A stretch of DNA of 64,000 nt, taken from Candidatus Nitrosotalea okcheonensis. GTDB taxonomy: Archaea > Thermoproteota > Nitrososphaeria > Nitrososphaerales > Nitrosopumilaceae. A program made the position numbers and the translations under genes. The first letter of the stretch is position 1; each line of letters opens with the position of its first letter. The stretch lies in assembly GCF_900177045.1 (NCBI RefSeq), contig NZ_LT841358.1, positions 203,073-267,072 on the forward strand. Reading direction: 5' to 3'. The notes beneath the pieces were generated by a model, which saw only the letters and a list, made by a program, of their open reading frames with translations, made no database searches and had not been told where the DNA came from. This document shows, in pieces, positions 1 through 7,942 of this stretch.

Positions 1-261
1 GGGGACGTCGTAGCCTCAATTGTTGAAAAAATTCTCATGAATATCGGGTTTGATGCTCATGCCAAAATAAGCAATATACTTGAAGCCCACAACCTTAATT
101 TTTCTGACTGTTACAAAAACCCTGATGTCTTGAACTTTGCCCTCAAGGAAGTGTTCGACCATGACTATATCTCGATAGTGGAAAAGATCAGAAAAGAATT
201 TGGCGGTATTGTGGATGATGATCAACGTTTAGTAAAATTCATGCAAAAATTAAGTGAATAA
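1..261 (+). CDS. Small conserved protein, 5'-truncated by the window edge
   Basis: The frame is open from base 1 to a TAA at 259-261, so the gene starts before the window; the internal ATG at 37 is probably not the start. The product is helical with no recognised domain. It aligns along its length with the 94-aa protein at 9225-9509: both have a (S/G)DCY turn followed by a hydrophobic helix with LK(E/D)V(F/Y) and end in a charged helix, so the two form a small paralogous family. The function is unknown. Its stop codon lies only 2 bp from the stop of the convergent transposase. Confidence 0.75.
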   Translation, partial: GDVVASIVEKILMNIGFDAHAKISNILEAHNLNFSDCYKNPDVLNFALKEVFDHDYISIVEKIRKEFGGIVDDDQRLVKFMQKLSE

Positions 262-263
262 AT

Positions 264-1607
264 TTAGGAGAGTAGTTTTAGCCAACAACTATCCTTTCCA
301 TTGGACAGCCAGTTAAAACCACTCAGTTTTAGAATGTCGTTAATCTCTCTCCAAGTCTGTTTTTCCATCCATCCCTTGCATGTTACCTTGATGGAATCCT
401 TCTCGTTCACAATGTTTACTTTATCAATTCTTTTTCCTAGTTGAACTGCAAAGTTACTTTTAGATTCTACACTTTTGGTGATTAGATCCTTGATCTTGTC
501 ATGTCCCAAGTTTAGATTGATTCCTGAGGCTTCGGCAGGAGTGATATTTCCTAACCCTTCATGAGGTCTGACATAGTTGTGATATGTCATGTATGCTTCT
601 GCAAATTTTTGAGCAGATTCATCATTTCCCAAACCACGTCTAGTCTTTAGTTTCTCTCTGATTTCATTATGGTATCTCTCAATAGGTCTGTTTTGAAAGC
701 CATCTGAGAGGGATTTTGTCTTGATATGTGCTGTCTTTCTTGCATCAAGTTCTGTTCTGATTGCTTGCTGGTAGGAGTTGAGCGAATCTGTAATTACATA
801 ACTTGGGTTTGAAACCTTTTTTCCCTTTGCTATGATATTTCTTGCATCTTCTACCTTGCGTTTCTTTGATACTTCTGTAGCAATTACAAATCTCGTTTTT
901 GGATCTATGATAGTCCATACCCAATCATAGAAGCCTTTTCCAGTTTTTTGAGTATCTTTTACGTTGAGCATCATTTCATCTAGTGACCATACATCGCTTA
1001 CTAGTGGATTAAGAGTTTCAACATATTCCTTGATTATATCCATGTATTTTCTCATCCATCGGTTTATTGCAACATGACTAATCGACATGTCATGGACTGA
1101 CTTGATATGCCTTGCAATGTTTCTATAAGACATCCCAGATAGAAAGAGGTTCAACGCTTCTGTGATTATTTTTGGATCTGAACTTACCTTTGAGAAGCCA
1201 TTCTCACCTAGAGTGAATTTGTAGTTGCATTGTAGACAAGAATATCTCTGTCGCTTTGTACCGTTTTTGACAATTCTAAATCCATTTCTTATTATGGTGC
1301 TTGAATAGCATCTTTGGCATATCTTTGCCCTTTCGACTCGTTCAATTTTCTTTTCATTCTGTACTGTATTTACAAGTAATTGGCAACTTATGATATGCTT
1401 GCATCTCTTATCGTCCTTTCTTGTTAGGTTGTATAGGAAATCAGGACAGTCGCAAGTCCATGTGTCAGAATCTTGAAGTTTTCTTATACTGTAAGTCTTG
1501 TTTTGTGATTGTGAATCTACTGAATAGTGATTCTTTGTTATCTTTCTGATGTGGCTTCCCTCAGAAAGGATTTGGATTCCTTTTTCATTTCTTGAATTGT
1601 CTATCAT
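264..1607 (-). mobile_element. Transposase with SWIM zinc finger, zinc ribbon and DDE domain
   Basis: 447 aa. The N-terminus carries a SWIM-type finger (CDCPDF...RCKH, about residues 52-72) and then a CxxC...CxxC zinc ribbon (CQRC, CLQC). A helix-turn-helix stretch leads to an IS6/IS240-like DDE core: Asp in VWSLDEMM, Asp in VITDSLNSY, Glu in PIERYHNEIREK, followed by the YHNYVRPHEGL motif typical of IS6-type cores. An unusual C-terminal extension of about 80 aa follows the core. The frame is intact, so it may be active. Terminal inverted repeats were not found; the stop codon lies 2 bp from the neighbouring stop, so any left end is very close or absent. Transcription is divergent from the AbrB-like gene at 1668. 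Confidence 0.85.
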
Positions 1608-1629
1608 ACCTTAGTATATACCACCGTAT

Positions 1630-1649
1630 GTATATAAATTTTTATATAC
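1630..1649. promoter_or_regulatory. Palindromic operator between transposase and AbrB-like gene
   Basis: GTATATAAA at 1630-1638 and TTTATATAC at 1641-1649 are perfect 9-bp inverted arms with a 2-bp spacer. The divergent intergenic region repeats GTATAT-type words several more times (about 1614, 1626, 1655). The palindrome also supplies TATA-like sequence for both directions, about 20-25 bp from each start. Inferred: binding by the AbrB-like product would shut both promoters. Confidence 0.5.
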
Positions 1650-1667
1650 GATATGATATACTGATGT

Positions 1668-1847
1668 ATGTACATGGTGAATGAGACTAAGATCAAAATA
1701 TACAAGGTAGGATCAAGGCATAGCATCAATCTACCAAGTGACTTTGTAACGGATAGTGCATTTCCTTTTGAACCGAGTGAGGAGTTGATTGCTAGAATAG
1801 AAGGAAAAGCGGTCATTATCGAAAAAAGAAAGCATGTAAAGGCATAA
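1668..1847 (+). CDS. Small AbrB/SpoVT-like DNA-binding protein
   Basis: 59 aa from ATG 1668 (57 aa from ATG 1674). The sequence reads KIYKVGSRHSINLPSDFV, then a second half ending GKAVIIEKR, which resembles the swapped-hairpin AbrB/MazE fold (GxxxSIxLPxxF followed by a short acidic loop and a beta strand). It is divergent from the transposase with the palindrome at 1630-1649 between them, which suggests autoregulation and control of transposition. It could instead be an orphan antitoxin, but no toxin is adjacent. Codon use looks coding. The fold assignment is by eye. Confidence 0.55.
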   Translation: MYMVNETKIKIYKVGSRHSINLPSDFVTDSAFPFEPSEELIARIEGKAVIIEKRKHVKA

Positions 1848-1908
1848 TGTGTTGATTGTAGCTATCAATAGTAATCATCCCTCTTATCAGGGCTAAGAAC
1901 TATATATA

Positions 1909-1952
1909 GTTACTATACATATTTATAGTACCATGTAACTATGTATAGTAAC
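1909..1952. promoter_or_regulatory. Perfect 13-bp inverted repeat at start of winged-helix gene
   Basis: GTTACTATACATA at 1909-1921 is exactly inverted as TATGTATAGTAAC at 1940-1952, with an 18-bp gap that itself contains TATAGTAC and GTAAC words. The right arm ends 1 bp before the ATG at 1954. This arrangement fits an autorepressor site covering the TATA box and transcription start of the regulator gene. Confidence 0.55.
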
Positions 1953-1953
1953 A

Positions 1954-2454
1954 ATGCAAACAGAAAAAATCTACAAATTAGAAAGAAATGAAATGCTCAA
2001 ATTTGCTCCGGATAAAAAATCGGAAACTGTAGTTAATGCAATAACTCAAGTTTTAAACAACAATTCTGAAGGAATATCAATTTCACAAATATGTAAAGAC
2101 CTAGAAATGTCGAGACCGACGGTAGCTAAACATCTTGAAAAACTTGTGGCTTTACGTGAAGCTAGAAAAGTAACAAAAGAGATGGGCGATGTTAAAATTG
2201 CCTTTTATTATCCTATAGGCGTCATTAAGGAAGAAAAACAGTTTCATAAACAAAAAGGAAATACTACATACACTTTTTCAGTAGTTGAAAATGAAGGTGG
2301 AAAATATTTCTATGTTAAAGAAATTGAATTAGATCCTCTAAAAGGCGAGGTTGTAAAAGGTGCGATCATGATCAAAGGAATTAATCTTATCTCTTTTATA
2401 GAACAATTGCATTCTTTTTCAGCAAAGGCGATGGAAAGTGAGCCAAAACCCTAG
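1954..2454 (+). CDS. Winged helix-turn-helix transcriptional regulator
   Basis: 166 aa. Residues about 25-75 form an ArsR/MarR-like winged helix (recognition helix region MSRPTVAKHLEKL, then a wing). The C-terminal half is beta-rich (YTFSVVENEGGKYFYVKEIEL) and may sense a ligand or mediate dimerisation. It is the first gene of a probable operon: the next gene starts inside its 3' end (17-bp overlap). The inverted repeat at 1909-1952 abuts its start codon, suggesting autoregulation. The low-GC, IS-flanked location suggests an accessory origin. The ligand is unknown. Confidence 0.8.
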   Translation: MQTEKIYKLERNEMLKFAPDKKSETVVNAITQVLNNNSEGISISQICKDLEMSRPTVAKHLEKLVALREARKVTKEMGDVKIAFYYPIGVIKEEKQFHKQKGNTTYTFSVVENEGGKYFYVKEIELDPLKGEVVKGAIMIKGINLISFIEQLHSFSAKAMESEPKP

Positions 2455-3772
2455 CGAAATTTCAATTAAAGAAGTAGAGCGTGATAGATGTGCTCGTATT
2501 ACAAAAAGTACTATAAGACGAAAAGTACTCGAAACTCCAAATTTTTGTGTTCAACTTAAGAGTCATTCAGATTATGAATTATTTTATAATTTAAGATTGA
2601 ATTACAAGACAGAGCATTTAGGTTCAATCACTATTCCATATTTTGTAGCAGAAAAAACTATTGCCCCATTAATCCGAACATCTGAAAAACAACTAGATAT
2701 GAATTTAAATCCTGTTTCAAATAGTTTCCTACAAAATACTGTCATCGGTGTAGACCCATATACTGAATACATGAAATACGAATGGCGGTTCAAAGATATT
2801 CTAGAAAGCGATCTTACCCCTTTGTTAGTAAAACAATATGCTAGAGAAGTTAATACTAGAGGGAAAAAAGCGATAACAAAAGAACAACTAAAAGATTTCA
2901 AATTATGGAAAACGGCTCGTTATCGCAAATTTTGGTTATCTTCAATGAATGATGATCCATCGAGCTTGGTTAGGCTAATTGCTAATTATTTCGATATTGA
3001 ACAGAAATGTGGTGCCGACTACTTCATTCCATCATGTCCTGTGATTGATGATACCGATGAGATGCTTCAAGCTACAATAACAGTGAACGACAAAGCAAAA
3101 GCCATTAAAAAAGTAGATTCAGTAGCCACTTATTTTCTTCTTGCTTTTGAAGCACTTTCTGAAACAAAAATAATTAAAGGAATAATTAATTACATAACTG
3201 ATAATCCATCAAAAATAACAATAATTAAAATAAAAAATCTTGATCTATTCCAGCCAAACAATTATACCGCATTCAACAATTATGTCGGTTTACTCAGAGA
3301 AGTAGATCTGATTAAAAGAAGTGATCCTGAAAGATTATTTTTCAATTTGGAAACAGGATATCACGCATATCCAACTTTAGTTGCGTGTAGTGACTCTATC
3401 TCAACGTCAGTAAGAGGATTAGACAAAGATGGCATATTTGGACGACCTAAGGAACATGCACACTCTCAATGGTTTCATCCTAAACTAAAAGTTCATCTTA
3501 CTCACAGCGAAACTATGGAAATGGTCAAACTCAATGCTGATACAATAATGGATAACTGTCCCGCATGTAACGAAATTCAAACCAAACCAAATTTAATTAT
3601 CAAAGATAATTGGAATCCTTACACAAAGAAACATTATCTTTTGACATGGAATTCTTTTGTAAGTGAAATACGAACTTTTATTCAATCACATGAAATTGAA
3701 AAGACTAGAAATGAAATAATGGAAGATGCAGTAAATCTACGGAAGTTTAAAGATTTTATTCCTACATATTAA
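2438..3772 (+). CDS. Unknown 444-aa protein, accessory cassette
   Basis: Starts at GTG 2438, overlapping the regulator by 17 bp, so translation is probably coupled. No family is recognised. Visible features are a basic N-terminus, a mid-region with mixed strands and helices (IIKIKNLDLFQPNN, ETGYHAYPTLVACSDS) that could be a barrel-type enzyme, an HSQWFHP segment, and a late CPACNEI motif that may form half of a metal site. There is no signal peptide or membrane segment. Its partner is the HTH gene upstream. The alternation of helices with xxIIKIKN-type strands loosely recalls TIM-barrel tRNA-modifying enzymes, but this is weak. The role is unknown. Confidence 0.7.
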   Translation: MSQNPSEISIKEVERDRCARITKSTIRRKVLETPNFCVQLKSHSDYELFYNLRLNYKTEHLGSITIPYFVAEKTIAPLIRTSEKQLDMNLNPVSNSFLQNTVIGVDPYTEYMKYEWRFKDILESDLTPLLVKQYAREVNTRGKKAITKEQLKDFKLWKTARYRKFWLSSMNDDPSSLVRLIANYFDIEQKCGADYFIPSCPVIDDTDEMLQATITVNDKAKAIKKVDSVATYFLLAFEALSETKIIKGIINYITDNPSKITIIKIKNLDLFQPNNYTAFNNYVGLLREVDLIKRSDPERLFFNLETGYHAYPTLVACSDSISTSVRGLDKDGIFGRPKEHAHSQWFHPKLKVHLTHSETMEMVKLNADTIMDNCPACNEIQTKPNLIIKDNWNPYTKKHYLLTWNSFVSEIRTFIQSHEIEKTRNEIMEDAVNLRKFKDFIPTY

Positions 3773-3857
3773 TAATTAAATTAAGATAAGACATGCTTTG
3801 AAGTTGCAAATTGTAAGAAGATTTGATCTAGAAGTAATGTGTACTGTAATTAGAGAT

Positions 3858-3875
3858 CGTTTTTAAATATAAGAT
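3858..3875 (+). promoter_or_regulatory. TATA box for the 274-aa gene
   Basis: The TTTTTAAATATAAG stretch lies about 25-30 bp before the TTG start at 3893, the spacing expected for a leaderless archaeal transcript. This supports the non-ATG start. Confidence 0.5.
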
Positions 3876-3892
3876 TTAAAACCTAACTGTAG

Positions 3893-4717
3893 TTGGTCAA
3901 GGCAATTCAGGTTTTTAAATATGAATATGCACCAAGTAAAGCTACAATAAGAGAAAAGTTTGGTACTAAAAAAACCATAACAAGACCAATTCTAAAAATG
4001 TATAAAGAGAATAACGTAAATCATCTGGATAAACTCCAGACTATAATAAAAGACTTTGATGAGAGTGATGAAAATGGTACCATGGGATTCATTCAACATC
4101 AGTATTTTCGAAAACTAAATCTGGCTAATGATGAATACACTTATGAAGATGCGTGGCAAAATTTCTTTTTTTATATTTCATCTAAATATAAAATTATAAT
4201 CATAGGAGGAGGACCTGAAAAATTAAGAAATGAGGCAAGAGATATCATCGTTCAATTTCTTAGTGGTGATATATCGTACATTTCTGTTATTCCTATAAAA
4301 ACAAAAGAAATGTTTGCATTAGTAAATAAAATAAAAAGAGACGGACCTCCTATGAAAGTAGCTGGTTCTCAAAAAATTGAATATAAAAACATCATGACCG
4401 ATGTAGTATGGTATTTTATTCGGATAGATGATCATGAGGGTGAAAAAAGAGAAGAAAACAACATGCATCGAAAGGAAAATGATCCCCGATGTGTTTCGAA
4501 ACGTTCCGATTTCAAACAGAATCTGGATGACTCCGATTCTTTTGACCCAACTATGGCAATCTATCGTTGTAATGGAATAATGGAAACTGAATCAACACAT
4601 GCACATCATATGACCATGTACGAAGATGCGAGATACGAATGCACTGCTGATCCATCTCCAAGACATTGGGTGATTTTCATTACACAGACTTGTAAGGATG
4701 TATTAGGTATCGGTTAA
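3893..4717 (+). CDS. Unknown 274-aa protein, accessory cassette
   Basis: Starts at TTG 3893, supported by the TATA box at about 3865. No domain is recognised. The N-terminal part is basic and helical; the middle has IIIIGGGPEKLRNEARDII, a strand-loop-helix that looks like a nucleotide-binding turn but lacks a full Walker motif. The C-terminus is rich in Cys and His (ESTHAHHMTMYEDARYEC, HWVIFITQTCK), suggesting metal binding. It lies 120 bp after the 444-aa gene with its own promoter and overlaps the convergent 179-aa gene by 4 bp. Function unknown. Confidence 0.65.
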   Translation: MVKAIQVFKYEYAPSKATIREKFGTKKTITRPILKMYKENNVNHLDKLQTIIKDFDESDENGTMGFIQHQYFRKLNLANDEYTYEDAWQNFFFYISSKYKIIIIGGGPEKLRNEARDIIVQFLSGDISYISVIPIKTKEMFALVNKIKRDGPPMKVAGSQKIEYKNIMTDVVWYFIRIDDHEGEKREENNMHRKENDPRCVSKRSDFKQNLDDSDSFDPTMAIYRCNGIMETESTHAHHMTMYEDARYECTADPSPRHWVIFITQTCKDVLGIG

Positions 4718-5253
4718 TTTTCTGCCTTTAATTCTTTTTTCAATATGCTGTCAATATCGTATTTTTTTTCTAAAAACATATTATATTCAGTAGTCCAGAT
4801 TGTTGTCCGCATATCGTCATTATCTACGTTCAACGGAAAGAACGTTGTAATTAACCAATCAAAATTAGAAATCACTTTATCAAATTTGTCTCTTACAACA
4901 TGATCTAGGTTTACCCATAATTCAAGACTTCTTTCACTATTCTGTAATAATTTTATCATATCTCCATGATATTTTCTAAAGTAGAGATTAAGTTCTTGTG
5001 TGATTAGTTGTTTATCTTCATCATTATCCAATTTACGTTTTTCAATAGTTTTAAAAATCTGATCAAAATGATTTTGGATTTTTCGCAAATAATCTTGCGT
5101 TTTTACCACGTACAAACCTTCTGCATTTTCTAATTGTTTTTTCTGTATATTTCCTGTTCGTCTATAAATTACAATAGTTAATGCAATTGCAATAATACCA
5201 AGAATTATTCCAAATATACTTGCCCATGCTCCGATCTCATCCAACTGTGGCAT
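4714..5253 (-). CDS. Membrane-anchored helical protein
   Basis: 179 aa. One membrane segment at residues about 10-31 (WASIFGIILGIIAIALTIVIY) is followed by a basic stop (RR) and a long cytoplasmic helical region with Glu/Lys-rich segments. This resembles single-pass proteins of unknown function found in accessory islands. It converges on the 274-aa gene, overlapping it by 4 bp. No enzymatic motif is visible. It could be an effector or sensor of the adjacent cassette, but nothing in the sequence proves this. Confidence 0.65.
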   Translation of the reverse strand: MPQLDEIGAWASIFGIILGIIAIALTIVIYRRTGNIQKKQLENAEGLYVVKTQDYLRKIQNHFDQIFKTIEKRKLDNDEDKQLITQELNLYFRKYHGDMIKLLQNSERSLELWVNLDHVVRDKFDKVISNFDWLITTFFPLNVDNDDMRTTIWTTEYNMFLEKKYDIDSILKKELKAEN

Positions 5254-5645
5254 TTATGATCCATTTCATTTACCACAATCGGAGCTATAAATCTTCTGTT
5301 TCAGTTACGAAAAAAGTAGGAAGGTCAAATTGATGAAAGGAAAAAATTAACATAATACATTTTAAGTAAACCATTATTTTTGCTTTTATTAAAGAAAGGG
5401 TCTCTAGCCTAGTTGCCTGTAGGTGAAAATGAGATCTCGCATTCCCCCAAGAAGAATTATTATCTATAAGCCTCAAATTTTACCCAATTCCTTAGCACAA
5501 CTTCAAACAATAGCCAAGTCTATTCCTCAATAAAATTATTTTAGTGCTGTGAAACCATCTCCCTTACGTAACAACTAATCACCCTTTCGTAACAGTCAAT
5601 CCAAAATCCTGAAATCGACCTAAGATGTAACGGTGTCCAAAATAC
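5254..5645. other. Gene-free stretch before the 69-bp repeat
   Basis: No convincing gene. A 63-codon minus-strand frame (5285-5476) has poor composition and no promoter. Around 5565-5605 two short direct words, CGTAACAACTAATC and CGTAACAGTCAATC, recur 25 bp apart. No tRNA-like fold was found. Confidence 0.4.
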
Positions 5646-5714
5646 GGCGATGTTTCTTTATCGGTTGTTCATTCCTAAAAATGAGGCTTAAACAACCTAT
5701 AAAGTAACAGTACC
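5646..5714 (+). repeat. 69-bp repeat, copy 1 (inverted relative to copy at 33344)
   Basis: All 69 bases are the exact reverse complement of 33344-33412. The unit is itself an imperfect palindrome: ends of the form GTTWCTTTATMGGTTGTT point inward from both sides around a short centre. It lies 70 bp before the proteasome beta start. This looks like a MITE or a stripped insertion-sequence remnant. Confidence 0.8.
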
Positions 5715-5783
5715 CTTATTTGTTAAGAGTGACTAGTTTTCATCATCACTAGTCAATTAATTCCCAAGTGCCGTGTTAACACC

Positions 5784-6359
5784 ATGACAACAATAGTCGG
5801 AATTAAGACAAAAGACGGGATAGTACTAGGATCAGACAAGAGAGCAAGCAAAGGCTTTTTCATCGGATCAAAAATAGTACAAAAAATTGCAAAGGTAGAT
5901 GATACGCTGGCTGTCGCAATTGCAGGACAGCTCTCAGATGCAGAGCACATCATCAAAGTAGCAAAAGCAGAACGAAGGCTCATAGAATTGAGGCGGGGGT
6001 TCTCCTTGACCATAAAAGAGGCTACTAGACTGATTGCAAACATTGCCTATTCGGGTCTTAGAAACTACCAACCATACTATGTAGAATTACTGGTTGCAGG
6101 AGTAGACAGAGATGGCGCACATGTTTTTGCAGCAGATATGAGCGGAGCAATCACCGAGGAAGATTTTGCATCTTCGGGGTCGGGCTCTCCTATTGCATAT
6201 GGTGTACTTGAGAGCTTGTACAACAAAAATATAACAAACAGTCAAGCAAGCGAGATTGCATCACGTGCAGTATCTGCCGCAATGGAGAGAGATCCAGGTT
6301 CTGGAAACGGCATAGACATTTTGGCCATACAGAACTTGCAAAAGGAGGCAGTGACATAA
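5784..6359 (+). CDS. psmB: Proteasome beta subunit
   Basis: 191 aa; N-terminal nucleophile protease forming the inner rings of the 20S core in the cytoplasm. Removing Met1 exposes Thr as residue 1 (TTIVGIK). Counting from it, Asp17 (GSDKRAS), Lys33 (VQKIAK) and the GSGSP and GNGID motifs of the active site are all present, so the subunit should be catalytic. No propeptide is seen beyond Met1. It is followed directly by the alpha-type gene: the alpha ATG comes straight after the TAA, with GGAGG at 6344-6348. This pairing suggests the two assemble together. Confidence 0.93.
   Translation: MTTIVGIKTKDGIVLGSDKRASKGFFIGSKIVQKIAKVDDTLAVAIAGQLSDAEHIIKVAKAERRLIELRRGFSLTIKEATRLIANIAYSGLRNYQPYYVELLVAGVDRDGAHVFAADMSGAITEEDFASSGSGSPIAYGVLESLYNKNITNSQASEIASRAVSAAMERDPGSGNGIDILAIQNLQKEAVT
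6344..6348 (+). promoter_or_regulatory. Shine-Dalgarno for the downstream alpha subunit
   Basis: GGAGG within the beta coding end, 11 bp before the ATG at 6360. It supports internal translation in a two-gene transcript. Confidence 0.5.
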
Positions 6360-7025
6360 ATGTCTGAAAACCAAAATGGCAACAGATTTCCATTTTATGG
6401 CCCACAGGGAAGACTTGTTCTTGTAGACAGTGCTCTGGAGGCTGTAAGTAGAGGTTCTACAACCATTGGAATCAAGACGCCAAACTTTGCAATGATTGCA
6501 AGCCAGATAAAACCAACACACCCATTAATGGAGCCTTCTGAGAAAATATTTCCAATTGATTTCCATATTGGTGCGACAGGTGCTGGATACATTGGAGACA
6601 TTCTGCAGCTAATTGACACATTACGGCTAGAATCACAAAAACATCGACTTACATATGAGACACCAATAGACGTAGATTCCCTAGCAAAGCACCTCAGTAG
6701 CTTTCTCCACAACTATACAACATACGCAGTAAGGCCACAGGCCGCATCAGTGATAATCGTAGGCGAAGACCAGACTGGGATCCAGTTGTATCAAGTAGAC
6801 CCAAGCGGGACTTTTTTTAGAGGTTCTGGGTTTGCAATAGGTCAGGCATCCGATATTGCACTTGATGTAATAACAAAAGAGTACAACAAGGATATGAAGT
6901 TGGACCAAGCCATAGAACTCGGCAGAAAGGCAATTGAAAAATCTCTCGGGGAAAAACCCATAGTTGAAACAGGAATAGTTGAACCTGGAAAAGCGTTTCG
7001 TAAGATACGCACAGACAAAATCTAG
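6360..7025 (+). CDS. psmA: Proteasome alpha-type subunit with shortened N-terminus
   Basis: 221 aa. The alpha signature is present (GRLVLVDSALEAVSRGSTTIGIK), corresponding to the usual GRLFQVEYAxEAVKRG, and the rest follows the alpha fold. No catalytic Thr is exposed, as expected for an outer-ring subunit. The N-terminal H0/gate region is atypical: the usual YDRxxTxFSPDGRL is replaced by RFPFYGPQGRL, without the YDR gate motif. This could change gating or binding to AAA activators. It lies directly after the beta gene. A canonical alpha gene elsewhere in the genome is possible. Confidence 0.85.
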   Translation: MSENQNGNRFPFYGPQGRLVLVDSALEAVSRGSTTIGIKTPNFAMIASQIKPTHPLMEPSEKIFPIDFHIGATGAGYIGDILQLIDTLRLESQKHRLTYETPIDVDSLAKHLSSFLHNYTTYAVRPQAASVIIVGEDQTGIQLYQVDPSGTFFRGSGFAIGQASDIALDVITKEYNKDMKLDQAIELGRKAIEKSLGEKPIVETGIVEPGKAFRKIRTDKI

Positions 7026-7186
7026 AATCCAGTCACTATTTTTCTTTTTTTAAAACCAAAAAATGTTCAATAGATTCAGATATGATCACAAGGACATTAG
7101 CTGACTGCTCTATGCATCAAGTGTTGATATGAGTTGATCTCCTAATCTATTATGCCCTATCCTTGGTGGGTGGATAATCTTTTTAG

Positions 7187-7216
7187 GGGTTGTTTATCCA
7201 TCGCCGATAAGAAACA
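7187..7216 (+). promoter_or_regulatory. Operator-like motif upstream of the metal transporter
   Basis: TGGATAA (about 7170-7176) and TTATCCA (about 7194-7200) form a 7-bp inverted repeat, followed by ATCGCCGATAAGAAACA at 7200-7216, just before the ATG at 7226. Nearly the same words (ATCGCCCAGATAAGAAACA) occur at 7917-7935 before the repressor gene, suggesting one regulator for both. Confidence 0.5.
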
Positions 7217-7225
7217 GGTGTTTGA

Positions 7226-7888
7226 ATGATCAACCCTCTTACATACATCATAGGATCAGCCATAGTAGGGATACTGCACATGGCAGCCCCTGACCATTGG
7301 TTAACACTTTGTATGCTTGCAAAAAATCAAAAATGGGTTTCAAAAAAGATCTTCAGAGTATCGTTTGTAACTGCAGTTGGACACGTTGTACTGTCTATTG
7401 CCATGGGTCTTGGAGTCGTAGCTGTCGGACTTGTTTTTTCTCATCTGATTTCATCATATCTTGATGCCGGAATAGGAATAGTCATGTTAATTGCAGGTTT
7501 GGTCATAAGAATTAGATCCCTCATAGTGAAAAATACTCATCATCATGATCATCATTCTCATCATGATCATCATCATGAGAATGAAGAAAAGAAAAATATC
7601 AATAACCTAACTTGAGGTATTGGATATTTTGCAGTATTAGGAGCCGCACTTTCTCCAGATCCCAGCATAGTTCCAATTTTCCTTTCTGCGATATCAGCCG
7701 GATTCTATTTTGCACTAGAGTTATCAGCTGTTTTTGCCATATCTTCCATAATTACACTCTTGCTACTAGTTCAGCTTGGTACGGTTGGATTTACAAAAAC
7801 ATTGACAAAAATTCCAGAAAAGTATAACGATTCAATAGTTGGCTTTGTCATTGCAGCCATAGGAATTTACATTCTGGTTTCCTCATAG
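7226..7888 (+). pseudogene. RcnA/NicO-like Ni/Co transporter interrupted by in-frame TGA
   Basis: The 5' part (7226-7612, 129 aa) has HMAAPDHW in the first membrane helix, three helices and a His-rich loop (repeated HHDHH), all typical of NicO/RcnA metal transporters. A TGA at 7613-7615 stops translation, but the same frame continues without a shift to TAG at 7886-7888. The continuation encodes the expected second half: SPDPSIVP motif, two or three further membrane helices and a C-terminus. No ATG, GTG or TTG allows a good restart just after the TGA. Either a recent nonsense mutation, a sequencing error, or a split or read-through protein. The RcnR/CsoR-like gene follows. Confidence 0.8.
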
Positions 7889-7916
7889 GTTGGATAAACC
7901 ATCCGATTAGATAAAT

Positions 7917-7935
7917 ATCGCCCAGATAAGAAACA
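7917..7935 (+). promoter_or_regulatory. Operator-like motif upstream of the repressor gene
   Basis: ATCGCCCAGATAAGAAACA sits between a TATA-like GATAAATA (7909-7916) and the GTG start at 7943. It matches 7200-7216 except for a 2-bp insertion. Its position, covering the transcription start, fits autorepression. Confidence 0.5.
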
Positions 7936-7942
7936 TTGTAAC

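Noticed and set aside
264-1860. Terminal inverted repeats of the transposase element
   Set aside because: Sequences at 262-300 and 1848-1900 show no matching ends; the palindrome at 1630-1649 lies inside, so it is taken as an operator.
5285-5476. 63-aa minus-strand frame
   Set aside because: Poor composition, no promoter, no domain.
7612-7827. 71-aa frame after the transporter TGA
   Set aside because: It is in another frame; the continuation in frame with the transporter is the real coding sequence.
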